Assembly (NCBI GenBank): GCA_025201705.1
Contig: MU616644.1
Span: 1 to 64,000 of the forward strand
Direction: 5' to 3'
Source: Dissophora ornata
Lineage: Eukaryota > Mortierellomycota > Mortierellomycetes > Mortierellales > Mortierellaceae
DNA: 64,000 nucleotides
Each line of letters starts with the position of its first letter. The stretch's first letter is position 1. A program made the translations under genes and the position numbers. Positions 10,653-22,816 of this stretch are shown piece by piece. The notes below the pieces were generated by a model that worked only from the letters and a program-made list of their open reading frames with translations, was not told where the DNA came from and ran no database searches.

Positions 10653-11916
10653 TTAAAACTTGAAGACCTGGTCGATCGTGAGTCCGAGCTCCTTGAGCTC
10701 ACCCTGGACCTCACCCTGCGTGAAGTTAGGACCCTTGACGCCGCTAACCGCGGCCATCATGGCTGTATCATGTAGCACGTGGAGAGCGAAAAAGAAGGCA
10801 CAGCTGTTAATGACTACTACTGCAAACCTGTCACACACAGCTACTCTTTTTTTTTGTACAACTTACGTGGGGGTCCGCAGACAAAGACCTTATTGCCCTC
10901 AGTTCCGACCTCAGGAATGTGCTTCTTGATCAAGTCCGCGGTCACATACCCAACCTCGCCCTCCCATCCCTCCACAGCCTTATCGATCACATACGTGGCC
11001 TTGAACTGCTCAGGGTGGTCCCTGGCAAGGACATCAATCTCCTCCTTGAGAATGATATCCTCGGGCGTGACATTGGCATAGATGAGGCCAATCTTAGTGT
11101 TGTCCTCGCTCTTGCGTTTGAGGATACCGCTGATCAACTGGAGCATGGGCGTGATGCCAGTGCCTCCAGCGATCAAGGCGATGGACTGGTGCTGGTTCAA
11201 CTGGAGAGGATACTTGGGAATAGGTCCTGAATAGAGACAGAGCACAACAAGTGAATAGAAAGAAAACATGTGTCAACTAATGCAGCCTGGACAATGGATA
11301 CACATGAACACACACAGACAACACGGGCATCTTTGAAGTTGTACATGGGAATATGAAGCCAATAACAACAAAATCGCGTCATGCTCTGACAAATCTTTTT
11401 TTTTTTTTTTTTTTTTTTGGCGACCCAGACTCTCATGGACGTTGAAAACGGATTTCTTGCTGACAACGACACCGCAAAGACAGATTCTCTCTTTACCTTT
11501 CACGGCAAGGGTGTCGCCAACTTTCAAGCTGTGGATGTGAACAGACATGACACCAGCTACAACACAAGAAATGACGCGCCAATTGATCCATATCGCGTTA
11601 GTTTCGCGCGGATGTTTCATTTCAACCTTGTAAATGAACGAAATTCAGCTGAAACAAGGAACGAACCGTCGTAGCGCTTGACGACAAAGTCAAAGGAACC
11701 CTTGAGATCGGCATCAGAGGTAGAAGTATAAGGGCGGATGACAGCCTTGCCCTCAGCATTCGTGAACTTTGTGACGACACAAGAGGCGACGGTCATGCCC
11801 AGGGACTGGTCCTCGGGCAGTTCGAAGATGAACTTCGAGGTGTTGGGAGTCAGCTTGTGGATGCTCTTCAGCTTGAAGTCAACAAAGGCTTCGGGGTTCA
11901 GGGCAGTGGCGGACAT
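10653..11916 (-). CDS. CBR1: NADH-cytochrome b5 reductase, anchor-less form
   Basis: Four exons (11667-11916, 11497-11556, 10867-11226, 10653-10762) join to 780 nt, 259 residues. The joins recreate family sequence: VKRYDAGVMSVHI, AVKGPIPKY and CGPPPMMAAVSG. The FAD-binding RxYTxxS motif is present as RPYTSTS, the NADH-binding GGTGITPMLQLI follows, and CGPPPMM closes the nicotinamide site. The enzyme passes electrons from NADH through FAD to cytochrome b5 or similar acceptors, used in sterol and fatty-acid metabolism. Known fungal Cbr1/Mcr1 proteins are about 280-300 residues and begin with a membrane anchor. Here the protein starts at MSATALNPEAFVDFKL, immediately before the FAD domain, and the upstream DNA is CT-rich leader without an obvious further exon. 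It may therefore be soluble. The second intron contains a T-run of about 20. Confidence 0.92.
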
Positions 11917-13481
11917 TTTATGTGATTGAAGGTTACTCGAACGTGTGGAGAGGGAACAATGCAGAGGAGGGGAGAGGAGAAGGAGGGAGAAGAAGAAAGA
12001 AGCTGAGTTCGATGAGGGTAGTGATCACTCTGTTCTCTCCATCAGGAATCTTGATCTCCATCATAGGGAACCCGAACCCCATTATTTTTGTCACACTGAA
12101 AATTCAAGTCCATTGTGCCGGTCACGTTGCCCGTTTGTAGCCTCTGCAAGCCTTGCAAGGCACACGACGCGTTTCTCTCGCGTGTGCTGGTGGGGGAGCA
12201 TTGAAGGAGAGGATGGTTTTCCGAGGACGTGTTTTGTCTATCGTATTGACCACACGAACGTGCCTCTATACCGTCGGGGCTCTGGACCCTCTATTTTCGC
12301 TGCGCAGATCATCGACAGCGTCTAATCGGCACATCATGCCCTCTTATTGTTATTTTTGTATTCATCCCAACCGACCCCTTCTTCTTTCCCCATACACCGT
12401 GTAATTTAAAACACATTAAAAATGCGCAAGAACAAGGCCGGATTGAGGAGTTGGGGTGGGAGGGGTCGCGAAGGCGCAATGGTCACTCGTTTTATTCAGC
12501 GGACCCCGTCTTTGCTTTTCCTTTGCATTTTACTTTCAACAAATGAAGAGATCGACCATTCAACCCCTCGTCTAATACAATCCTCTCTCGAACATTCAGG
12601 TGCCGACATATTGAAAGGAACACGATGTTTTCAAGGAGAGGGAAGGAACCTTGGAGGCCATTAGGCCATTTTTTTGTTTTTCAAAGGGGACACATGAGAG
12701 CAGCAAGGAACTGCATGAATTTCGCCCACTTTGTTGGAAACACGGCAGATGAACGCTCGAGGGGAGCGGACTTTTTTTTGAAGCTTTGAGCACATCACAG
12801 GTGGTTCTCTTTCTCGCCATCATCCGCAATCCCCATCCGTAACAAATACCCCGAGCTCATTCACCTGCAATAAAGCATTGCTCTCTCCTCGAACTGGCCC
12901 CCCTCCCTTCTTCTCTCTCAATCACTCACTTGTCTCTTTCTCCACACTGACCCTCTTCAGCTCATCACGGAAACAATAACACCTAATACAAAACACCCAC
13001 AGCAAAATACACAGCATACCTTGCACAGCGCTCTTGCAAGCCGACACAGCTACCCAGCTGAATCTGTTACTCTCCCCTTCTTTCATCTCACAACCGCGCA
13101 GCATTATATGCCTTGTTCCTCGGCATTTGACTTCCATCGCAGCTTTTTGTGTCGCAGTCAATAATACCCTCTGACCCAATATGGCGGTGGCAATGCTTCC
13201 TAGGAAGAAACTAAAGGTAAAACAAATAAACAAACAACGAGGAACCACGCAGGAAACCACGCAGGAAACCACGCGAGGACACTTCGTCAACGGCGCGCGT
13301 TTCGCGATAGATGTCCCTTGGTTACAATCCCTTCCGCGTCTCTCACATCTTCGCAACCGCGATCTTTTCAACTTTCCTTCTCCTCCTTTATCCAACCCAC
13401 CTCACTTTCCCGGTATTCAAATAGAACCGATCAAGCCAGCGTTCACCCTCCACCAGAGCGTTCGAGGAACTAGACGAGGAT
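11917..13481. other. Divergent intergenic region with short tandem repeat
   Basis: This is the promoter region shared by the b5-reductase gene (-) and the Gln-rich gene (+). It is CT-rich near both starts. A three-copy 12-bp repeat (AGGAAACCACGC-type) lies at 13240-13274. No coding sequence recognised. Confidence 0.55.
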
Positions 13482-16400
13482 ATGGCAATCATCAGCAGTC
13501 TCGAGAAGGAACCTTGGCAGCCCGATCTGTTGCTGGAGCGTCAGTCCGATAGCGGGCGGCCTATCCCGCCCTCTACGATGACGACAACCAAGAACAGCAA
13601 CGTAATCCGGACCCAAGGCGAGGCACTGAACCACAGTAATGATGCGAGGGGCACTACAAGCACAGGCTTCCAGGGTGTGATCCCAATGATCATTAAATCC
13701 CCAGCCACAGTGATCACAACAACCGCAGATGCAGACACAGACTCGGACTGCATGGAGTCGATCTTTGGTGATCAAATTAACAACAACAGCAATAACAGCA
13801 GTGGTGATAGGATACCAACGAGGGTTGAGGAGTACCTCCAACAGACCCGTCAGGAGCAAGAGATCCTACAGCAACAGCAACACAAGGAGATAATGCAGAC
13901 GCAGATGGAACTACAGCTCCCGCAGTTACACTATCAATTACCTGCTCACCTGCAGAGCACTGCTAATTGCAGCAGTAATACTGACCACAGTAACACCACT
14001 GACGAGATCGAAAACGTTCATGTGAAGAGGAGGCAACCAAGACAGCCATTCTTTGCGCCAGAAGAGATACAGCAGTACAGAAATTCCTTCCATGGACACA
14101 CATCTGCCGTGCCGTTCTCGGGAATGGACGATCAAGATACTAGGATGATGGGTAGTGGGCTGCTGCTGCAGCAGCGGCCAATGTCGTCGCATGAAACCCA
14201 TACAGCTACGAATCTAAGGAGTGAATCACCCTTGGATATTTCCATGACTGACCATGAGGTAAAGCCCGAATCATTTATTCTTGTTTTTGCCGTTTGATTT
14301 TATTTATTTAGTGCATTGATAATTAATTACAGCCTTTTTTTATTTTGCATCAAAACAGGATGCGTATGTGATCGAGTCGTTGCAATCACTCAAGAACATT
14401 ACAATGTTGGCGTTGGACGGGCTGCTCCAACAGGTTGTCTCAGACGTCACTGCCCGCGATCCCGTCCACAATCCAGACGAGTCTACGCTCCAAGCTCGGG
14501 CCTTGATCCGGAGAAAATCCATTCCTGTGCTCGACGTTATGAGCAGCACCGGCACTACCACATTCGGTGTTGGACATGAAACAAGTCAAACACAACATCA
14601 GCATCAGACCCAGAGATACATCTCGGATACATTGATTGCGGGCGTGGCCGCGTCGTCTCATGAGCGGTTGGATGAACTGGTCCGTAAAGTCGATCAGCTG
14701 GCCGCAGCTGCTTCTGACGACCAGCAACAGCAACAGTCGAATGGCACTTTGTTGTCTTCCAATAGGTTGCCCGAGGTCCTGCAAGAACCTTTCGATATAC
14801 CCGCACGATCTCAAGAGTCTTCTACACCAGCAATTCTACAGGATTTTCAACAGCAACAATCCCGTTTGAACCCATCACAAGTCTTTGAAAGTGAAGAGTA
14901 TCAACTCGCTTGTGCACTTGCGGCCATGCTCGCCTGCATCTATCGGATCCTCAACCGCATGCAACAGCAACAACAAGAACCCCGAGCAACGCCAATGCGG
15001 ACAGAATCCGTCGACTCGGGACTTGATCAAGCCTCAAGACTTTGGATGCGACTGTCATCGAATTCCTTTGCAAGGAGTCCGCGTCGCCAAACACCAAATC
15101 GTGACTGGCATGTCTGGACTGCCTCGCCTCCTTCCTCGTCAGCGAAGAGAGCCTTGGGTGCTGAGAGTATCGCAGCAACAGCAACATCAACATCAACAGG
15201 GAACAGCCATGGTGCTATTGGAGGAACGAACAGTTTTATGCAGTCGATCAACAAACAGGTCAGGACGCTCAAGAGCCGGAGGACTCAGTCGACATCCCAC
15301 ATCGAGGTGGCGAAGTCAAGTAATGGCTCCACCGTCAACAAGCCATCACAGGGTCGACTGTTGGGAGGATTACGATTTGGGCCATCATATAACCATAGCA
15401 AATTAGGGCCAATGCACCCTGAGGACGTCGCGCAAATTGAGAATGCAAAGGAGTTAGAGCAGGAGTGGACAGAGTTAGATACGTTAATGGATGAGATGGC
15501 ACATCTTTGGAGGTTCGTGGAGTGTCTTGACGATGTCGGCGATGATGGCGATGAAGGAAGGAATGTGGAGGTGCTTGAGGATGATAGAGAGGCGGACTTG
15601 CGGGATCCTTTCCATGACAGGAACCAGATTTTGCAACAGCAACGAGCCACCGCTTACGAACAAGCAGCCCAGGATTTCGATAGGCTGACGTTGGAAATGG
15701 CGGGTTGGGGCGAAGAACTTCCACAGTATGATGACGCTGCTCCACAATACAACCTCAACGAGAAAGCCGACCCTGCCATCCGCAATAGCTCTGCGGTTGA
15801 TATGAACAAGAACGGGTTGGCTCGGAGGATCAGTAATGGATACACGACAACGACCATTTCCGGAGTCGAGGACGAAAAGACCCGAATCGACCTCAACAGT
15901 GTCATGTCTGCAATTGAACGGCTCTCGAAGGTTGCTCCTCGAATGGACAACCAACGTGTTCAACTTTCGCCTAGTCAGCAGCAACAAATGGCGCGAGCTA
16001 GTGTTGCGCACACGATCGATCGGCTGTCACGCGATCGTCAGCAGGATGACAAAGGCGTCACTTCGACTTCCTCTTCGACTCCGTCATCGTCGGCAGCAAC
16101 ACGGCAGCAACAACTGTTCGCGGAAAGGACGAGGGATTTAAACAAGTTGGTGAACCAGATTGTGGAGTCAGCCAGCAAGGCGAGTTTTCTAGCTCAGCGC
16201 GCGGAATTCAGCCCGCGCCAGCAGTGGAAGTTGGAGGAGGCGCGCGTCGGGGATCAGATCGAGCGAGGAGAGAGATTGCGCATGTCTGATCAGGTTTGTA
16301 TTCCAACACCCGCACTTTGCTAATCTGACTGACAATAACTATATTGTTTGATCATGCGGCCGTTAACCACGCTTCGTTTTTGCCATCATCTTTTTTAACT

Positions 16401-16838
16401 TTTAATGGGATATAGGACTGGGAATCCTCAGAAAAGGTACTGTTGAAGGACATGACTCGACTCACGAACACAATCTACCAGCAATCCACCTCTGCGTCCT
16501 CACAGGCCTTTGCGACGCAACGATATACCATGACTGAGGACAAGGCCAAGAGTATGGCCCTGCAGGGGATCATCAGCCAGCTCGAGCGTGTCTCCGAAAG
16601 AAGGATGACGAACCAGGACGCGCTGCCACCCTCGTCTAAACCTAGATCTGCATCTACACCTGAGCCATTGTCCATGTCGCCAGTTATGGCGGAAAAGCGA
16701 GGTCAAGAGAGTAGCAGCAGTGAAAAAGCAAAAGAGCTGCAGGATATGATGAACCAAGTCGTAGGCAGCGGTGGTGGACCGACCAGGAAATCAGCTATGG
16801 CCTCCCAGCGAGCTCAGTTTGGATCCAGGCACCAGTAA
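13482..16838 (+). CDS. Large glutamine/serine-rich protein, unknown function
   Basis: Three exons (13482-14258, 14359-16293, 16416-16838) join in phase 0 to 3135 nt, 1044 residues. Introns are GTAAAG..ACAG and GTTTGT..ATAG. The product is hydrophilic with many Gln runs (QQQQ), Ser/Thr-rich segments and no membrane span or signal peptide. More ordered patches are a predicted helix at the start of exon 2 (DAYVIESLQSLKNITMLALDGLL), a helix near residues 435-450 (CALAAMLACIYRILNRM) and an Asp/Glu-rich helical stretch in the second half (ELEQEWTELDTLMDEMAHLWRF). The last exon has repeated helical segments with MTxDKAKSMALQGIISQLERV-type sequence resembling an earlier segment. Such composition is common in fungal regulatory or cytoskeletal scaffold proteins, but I recognise no family. 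Phase consistency and length make it a real gene. Confidence 0.8.
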
Positions 16839-17362
16839 CAATAACCTTCCCTAATAATTGTATATCATTAAAATCCTTTGCCTTCATCCTCGCCAGTGCC
16901 TTTTTTCATTCATGAATGTAAATCCCTTCGGGGCGAATAATGTCAAGAAGCTTTCTTGTTCAAAATACTAAAGTAAGAAACCAAGTCAGCCTTTTCTTTT
17001 GTTTGCAATAAGCTTCATTACTTTTGCCAGTAAGTAAGGAATTGTAATTTGCGTCTGAGAACTGACCGCACATCCTGCCGTCGAAACTCTACTACGGCGC
17101 TCTGAAGGCGACGGTTCTTCAGTCGCAGCGTTCAAACATGACTTCCGCTCTCTCCCGTGTCTTTGTCGCGCCATATAAATTAATGCGATGATGCTCCAGT
17201 GTGCCCTCGCCTTTACTACAAAGGTCCACGGGTCCATGCCCATTACATGTGACGTTCTGTTTTTGTATCAAAAGCATGGGTTCGTCCTTTCGTGCATTGG
17301 GCAGCGGTGGAGTTGGATGCTCATCTACGCCACGCGTTTTTAACTCTAACATCATGGGATCT
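16839..17362. other. Intergenic, 3' flank
   Basis: Holds the 3' flank of the Gln-rich gene and unassigned sequence. No gene seen. Confidence 0.5.
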
Positions 17363-17535
17363 GCCAATATCACACAAGAAGTGGCACAGCAAAGTACATT
17401 GTCCAGACTTGAAACTGTCATCGCCTCTCTATTGTATGTTGCTGCTCTTCTTCGGCGCTAGCACCTTGCTAATATCGCACAAGAAGTGGCACAGCAAATT
17501 ATATTGTCTCGCCTTGAAACTGTGATCGCCTCTCC
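17363..17535. repeat. Direct duplication of ~67 bp, period 105 bp
   Basis: 17363-17429 and 17468-17535 share near-identical sequence. Both contain CACAAGAAGTGGCACAGCAAA or a one-base variant of it, then TTGAAACTGT and ATCGCCTCTC. Only scattered substitutions separate the copies. Confidence 0.8.
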
Positions 17536-17567
17536 TCTCTTCCTAGCCTCCCTCCTTTCTTGAAAGA

Positions 17568-17674
17568 AGTGAAAATCGGCTTCGATTTTGTGTAACTTCA
17601 TGCTCGGATGAGAAGCGGAAAAAACACGTTTCTCACAACTGCAATCGCTTTCAAAAATCGAAGCCGATTCTCAC
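17568..17674. repeat. Inverted repeat, ~23-bp arms
   Basis: The left arm at 17568-17590 contains GAAAATCGGCTTCGATTTT. The right arm at 17652-17674 is its near-perfect reverse complement. The ~60 bp between them are non-palindromic. The size (~107 bp) is consistent with a tiny MITE-like element or a structured transcript segment. Confidence 0.7.
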
Positions 17675-17790
17675 TACTTGGCTTTATTGTATGCTGTGCA
17701 TTGTTCACAGGGCGCAGGGCCATTCATGGTCACGATGCATGATCCACCAGATGATGCATGAAAGATCTGTCCACGCTCTATATCAGCATC

Positions 17791-17798
17791 TATAAAAG
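17791..17798 (+). promoter_or_regulatory. TATA box
   Basis: TATAAAAG is followed by a pyrimidine-rich leader. It is the best candidate promoter for the MYND-finger gene, implying a 5'UTR of about 260 nt. Confidence 0.5.
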
Positions 17799-18080
17799 AT
17801 GTCGTCATGTTTTCTGTGCACTTCTCATCTGCACCCCTTTCCTCTTCAGACCTCTTCAATCTTTTGAATACCAACGACAGTTCCACTCTTCACTTCCAAA
17901 AGCAGATCCTCGCCTTGGGTCACTCCTCTAAAACCACATCGACGACACTAATTCACGGCGGTGTGCCGAAAGGTATCAGATCCACCATTCATTGGCCATA
18001 ATCTACTACTACCCCAACAAGTATCTAAGGATTCTCAATGCTCCAATTCAACTGGATAGACAAGTAGCCAACCAAACAGG

Positions 18081-18794
18081 ATGGTACGATACGAGAAGGA
18101 GGAAGGACACATCAAGATCGCGTGGGGTTACGATAGAGCATTGTGTGGATATTTCTTCTCCGTCGTCGACAATCGTCTCAAGCAGCCGAGCGAGGCCAGC
18201 GAGGATGTCAAACGAATTTGTAGAACAGTATCTGAGGATGGTGGCGGTTCCTACTTCGATCTGAACACATACTTTGCTGGTGGGTTTGGACACCAGGTGT
18301 CTGAGACGACCATTTTTGCCTTCATGAGGCGGTATGGCATTGACCCAACCAGGATCAATGTCGATGACAGTAAACCTACGATGGATTTGCCTACAGGCGG
18401 AGAGACCCCCGAGTTGCGTCTTGATCCGGCATATATCAAGAGACGAAGGGCAAGGATCCAGGACGCGATCGAAAGGTGCTTAGACGATCCCTGTCCCATT
18501 TGTGTGCCTAGGATTGACAGGACGATTACCGAACTCTCAAAAGATAACAGCGTCCCCATCGTGCGTGTCGGTTTGGTACCGCCACCGTGGCTGGCTCGGA
18601 CCATCTTCTTCTTCCCGCACGATGCATACCCCAATGGATACAAGGTATGCTCCCACCCGGATTGCTGCATCCCAGAGAGGGACGAGAAGCATCGAAAGTG
18701 TTCTAAATGCAAGCAAGCCGTGTATTGCTCCCGGACATGCCAAGTGGCTCACTGGAAAGATCACAAGACGAGTTGTCAGCCGAATGAACCGTAG
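18081..18794 (+). CDS. MYND-type zinc-finger protein
   Basis: A single-exon frame of 237 residues. The C-terminal ~45 residues form a MYND finger: a Cys pair in VCSHPDCC, then CSKCKQAVYCSRTCQVAHWKDHKTSC, which gives the expected CxxC-YCSxxCQxxHWxxHxxxC pattern. MYND fingers bind proline-rich peptides and mediate protein-protein contacts. The N-terminal ~185 residues begin HIKIAWGYDRALCGYFFSVVDN and contain no motif I recognise, and no SET domain is present, so methyltransferase activity is not supported. No signal peptide or membrane span. The ATG at 18081 is the first in frame. The long leader from the TATA box at 17791 has short upstream frames that could dampen translation. Confidence 0.8.
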   Translation: MVRYEKEEGHIKIAWGYDRALCGYFFSVVDNRLKQPSEASEDVKRICRTVSEDGGGSYFDLNTYFAGGFGHQVSETTIFAFMRRYGIDPTRINVDDSKPTMDLPTGGETPELRLDPAYIKRRRARIQDAIERCLDDPCPICVPRIDRTITELSKDNSVPIVRVGLVPPPWLARTIFFFPHDAYPNGYKVCSHPDCCIPERDEKHRKCSKCKQAVYCSRTCQVAHWKDHKTSCQPNEP

Positions 18795-19027
18795 GCCAAA
18801 TCAAAGTGGGGATGCAGTTCCTTCGCGTGCGCATCCACCCTGAATATTATTACCCCTTGACTGTAATGATATCCACTGGGAAGACGCAACATCGAATGAT
18901 CAAAAAGTAACGTCGCTGTGAACGCTTGACTGGAACAGCTGTTCTGAGAATTAAAGGGTCGACATGTTCCGCTTTCATTGATTGTCCCAGATTTGAAAGT
19001 GATTCTTTTTGTTTCGATGTCTCTATT

Positions 19028-20842
19028 CTACTTGGAAGACATATTCTTTGCAAATCCAATCAAAGCCCTGGCAGGACGACCTGTCATGCCCTTAGCATAG
19101 TATCCGCTATTACTTTGAGTATCCATCACTCCCGCAATATCAATATGCGCATATCGTACACTGCCAGCCTTCAACCCCTCTGCACTAGCCTCCTCATCCT
19201 CCGAGTCCAATGGCTTTCCAGCCTCTGTGGAGGGTTCGCCCTCAGCCTTCGCGAACCCGTCATCCCTCTCAATGCCATGCACGAACTCTCTCAAAAACAC
19301 GGCGGCCGTGCAGCTGCCGGCACTACGACCCCCTGTATTGATCAAATCCGCGATCGTGTTGCTTGTGATCTGGGGCAAGTAAACACTGTGAAGAGGCATT
19401 CTCCAGAAGGCCTCGTGAGCTTCTTCACCTGCAGCATCGAGCTCTGACCAAAGAGAGCTGCTGGTCGAGAACACACCTGCATACGCACCACCCAGCGCAA
19501 CGTCCATAGCTCCTGTTAATGTTGCCAAGTCAACCAAGGTGTGGGGTTTGTACGTCTTGGAGATATAGGTCAAGGCATCTGCGAGGATGAGACGACCCTC
19601 TGCATCCGTATTGTCGACTTCGATCGTCTTTCCAGACATGGACGTGACCACATCGCCAGGTTTGCTGGCTGCGCCCGATGGCATGTTCTCACACAGAGGC
19701 ATTCCGGCGACGACATTGATAGGGAGATTCAAGGCTGCGATTCCGTAAATTGCTCCTGCCACGGTGGCTGCACCGCCCATATCACCCTTCATCATGCCCA
19801 TATTTGCAGAAGGCTTGATGGAAATTCCACCACTAAGCAATAGAGTATGGAGATATCAGCAGCTAACAATAAAATAGTTTCGATCACTGGAGTAGTCAGT
19901 TGGCGGAGGTTTCGCTTACGAGTCAAAGGTGACGCCCTTTCCAACAAGGGCCAATGGCTTATCTCCAGGCTTTCCACCATGATACTCAATCTCTAGGAAC
20001 TTCAATGGCTCATCGCTTCCTTTGGCAACGCTCAAGAACGCCCCCATCTTCATCTGTTCAGCCCAAGCTTGATCCCTGATTGTGATCTTCAGCTTGCTAC
20101 CATCCACGCCCAATGCCTCCAGTTCCTTCTGGACCTTCTCCACGAACATTGTTGGTGTCATTTGATTACTGGGGGTCTCCATCAAGATCCTGGCCAGATT
20201 CTGAGCCTTGGCCTGGATCAAGCCATGTTCAAATGCCTGCACTTCGTCGGGACTCTGACTCTCTAGGTCTAATGCTGAGATCTTGATGTCACTAGGTGAT
20301 CCCTTCTTGCCGGACTTGAAGAGGTTGAAGTTGTATAATCCCAAAGAGGCTCCCTCGGCCGCAGCCTCATCGTGACCCATGCCTGCAATACCAATATCCT
20401 TGGCCTCCTGAGCCTTCAATGCCTTGACTCCTGTCGCCGCCTACAAGCAAACAAACAACAAAAGAATCAGCACTTGATTAAGCAGGCTTATAAAAAAGGA
20501 AGTAAACAGATCTCCATCACCTGTTTGATAACTTACAGCCATACGAACTCTGTCCTTGGCAGCAGCGCTGGTGCCTTGCTTTCCGAGGCCGACCACTGCA
20601 ACCTTCTGGATATTAGAACCAAGGCCAAAGTTTCCGTAAAGGACACGGCTCTCGCCGGCCTTGCCCTTGGCACCTGCAGCCTTGACAAGACTGTTCAGAG
20701 CCTCCTGCCCGTCTGCAGCGATCGAGCGGGGCACGAGTAGCTGTCCATCAGCATGAAGACCAATAATGGCAGCGTCATGTAATTTTGCGGGAGAAGTATG
20801 GAAGCCCCGAGCTGCCCTGGCAACAGTGCGAATGTGGAACAT
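19028..20842 (-). CDS. Leucyl aminopeptidase (M17 family), probably mitochondrial
   Basis: Three exons (20537-20842, 19920-20440, 19028-19832) join to 1632 nt, 543 residues. The second join recreates VGKGVTFDSGGISIKP, the core of the M17 active site. Metal-binding and catalytic residues are visible: the Lys and Asp of GKGVTFDSGG, the Asp of MKGDMGGA and the NTDAEGRL signature with its Asp, Glu and Arg. The family is a hexameric, two-metal (Zn/Mn) exopeptidase releasing N-terminal amino acids. The N terminus (MFHIRTVARAARGFHTSPAKLHDA) is rich in Arg, Ser and Ala without acidic residues, like a mitochondrial presequence. The C-terminal domain carries a small acidic insertion (about 20 residues with SEDEE) before VRYAHIDIAGV. 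The product starts 235 bp downstream of the Cdc50 gene on the same strand. Confidence 0.95.
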
Positions 20843-21077
20843 TGCAACAGTGAAAGTGAAAATGAGGGGAAAAGGGGAATGAGGTTCCGGAAATGGGAGA
20901 AACCGTCTTCCTTTAAATAGTCACCAAAAGTGGCTTTCGGTGCGTCCCGGGAAAACCACAGTGATCCATGATTGCTCAGGGGTTCTTTAATGAAGATGTG
21001 TATATAAAAAAAAACAGAACAACGTTGGCAATATCGACCGCCCTACATAAAATACACTCTCTACCAGTTCTGCTAAT

Positions 21078-22816
21078 TTAGTCGTCCTCGTAGCGAGACC
21101 GGATGCGGTTGCCACCAACATCGTCCGCCCTATTGGACCCACGCGTGTGCGCAGTCGCCTCGCCTCCGAACGAGATCTTTGAATGATCTCCAATGATGCT
21201 ATATTGAAACAGAAAACGTAATATCGGTCGATTAGTTAGTTAGCGATGAACATCCTGCTTACAGCCACCAATGAAGAATAATAAAACAGACAAGCGGGTT
21301 CTTACCGTGGCTTGATGATGTGAAGAGCAGTGAAGATAACCCCCAGCGCAGCGCTGAGAACGGCGAGGACAATGAATGCAACGCCAAGGAAGTTATTGCG
21401 TCCGCCAAGAGCGCCAAGAGCGGTGATAACAATGTACTTCTTTCCTCCATAGGTATCAATAGGAAAGTCTGTAAAGGAAACAACGTTAACACTCTGCAGT
21501 GTGGACAAGGATAACAAATATGGAGAACAAGATCCACTTGAGGAAGAGAAAGAAACTTACTCATATCAATAGTCATCGTGTATTGTCCAGCCTTGAGGGT
21601 TGCCTGGTCATTACGACCGTACGCCTTCAAGAAAGTGGGCCATCCTGCAGTCTTCATCCAGACCTGGAAGTGCTCGTCAGTTGTGATATCAGGTGGAGGG
21701 AAATCTGCTGTATATGGACCTGCGGGATACCGAGGACGCCAGTTCACAGGAGGATAGACCGTAGACAGATCTGTATAGCCGTATTTGCCATACTTCCCGC
21801 GATCTGAAGACCAGGCAATCCCTGTGCTTGAAAAGTTATAGTTGGGTACTCCAGTCTGTCCCGCCACGGCGAACAAATCACTGATAGTGTCTATGATAAG
21901 AACCATCGAGAAAACGCTATCAGCTATGTTTTCTTTTGCGCCAGAACATAACAAAAGACGCAGAAGGCGACAATAAGTGGAGCGTGAGTAATCCCCTTAC
22001 CATTGAACATAGAGTTGGCAATTAGGCCACATGGGTAGATCAACTGGTTATCGGGAAGAGTACACCCTTTCCTTGACTGTATTACGGGCACTTGGGCATT
22101 TTCTCCGCTGAGCTGCTTGTAGTCCAAGCTCTTGGTATATTTGCGGTGGTTCTGGTAAAAGTTGGTCAACTTGTAGTACATCATCACAGGCGGGTGGAGA
22201 TCAACGGGGATGACTAGGGTGATGGAACATGTCTGGACGGTGTATTGAAAGGGCGTTGCTGTGCTTCCTGCAGCCGGGTACACAGTCTGGTTCTGGTTAG
22301 GAATGATTACATAAGTCGGCTTGTTGAAGTCGCCGACCGCGGATGAGTGCACAAAGGTCGATTCGGGTACTGGCGTGGATGTAGCTGCAGACATACAAGG
22401 CGTATACTCAAATGACATCTCCGTGACCTAGAGGGTAGTGTCGTATTGGTGGGGATATATAAGAGTTAGATGGGGATATCAACCTGAAGTTGAGGTCTGG
22501 CAAACAGCCCAAGTTTCAACGTCCCCGCGAGGCTGCTCCATGTGGTCTTAAACACTTACCTGGCCGTTTCTCCAGACGAGCAGACCGCCCAAAGGTGCGA
22601 ACAAAATGCCGACGATGAAGAAGGTTGGGAGAACAGACTTTGCTGTCAGAATGGGCTGCCATGCTTTCAGACGCTGCTGTTTGAAAGAGGTGTCTATCGC
22701 AGAGATGAACGGTCGCACAGTTAGAGGATGCAGAACTGTAGAGCGTGGCCTGTTTGAGATACTGATGGTGGAAGCTGATGCATACTTGGTGGCCTTCTCT
22801 TTGGGGGTTCATCCAT
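21078..22816 (-). CDS. CDC50: Cdc50/Lem3-family subunit of P4-ATPase lipid flippase
   Basis: Six exons (22786-22816, 22560-22693, 22001-22427, 21561-21890, 21306-21468, 21078-21198) join to 1206 nt, 401 residues. The 31-nt first exon is supported because the join gives [24 protein letters not shown], the conserved family start. The protein has two membrane spans, near residues 30-50 ([21 protein letters not shown]) and 340-365 ([23 protein letters not shown]), around a large lumenal domain with conserved blocks such as [31 protein letters not shown] and KAYGRND. Cdc50 proteins chaperone and are required for activity of P4-ATPases that move phospholipids to the cytosolic leaflet. The C-terminal tail after the second span is hydrophilic and encoded by the last exon. 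Confidence 0.95.

Noticed and set aside
13181..13552. 123-codon frame upstream of the Gln-rich gene
   Set aside because: Out of frame with the gene, overlapping the leader, no domain.
17807..18001. 64-codon frame upstream of the MYND gene
   Set aside because: Its ATG lies within ~10 bp of the TATA box, so it is probably upstream of the transcript start.
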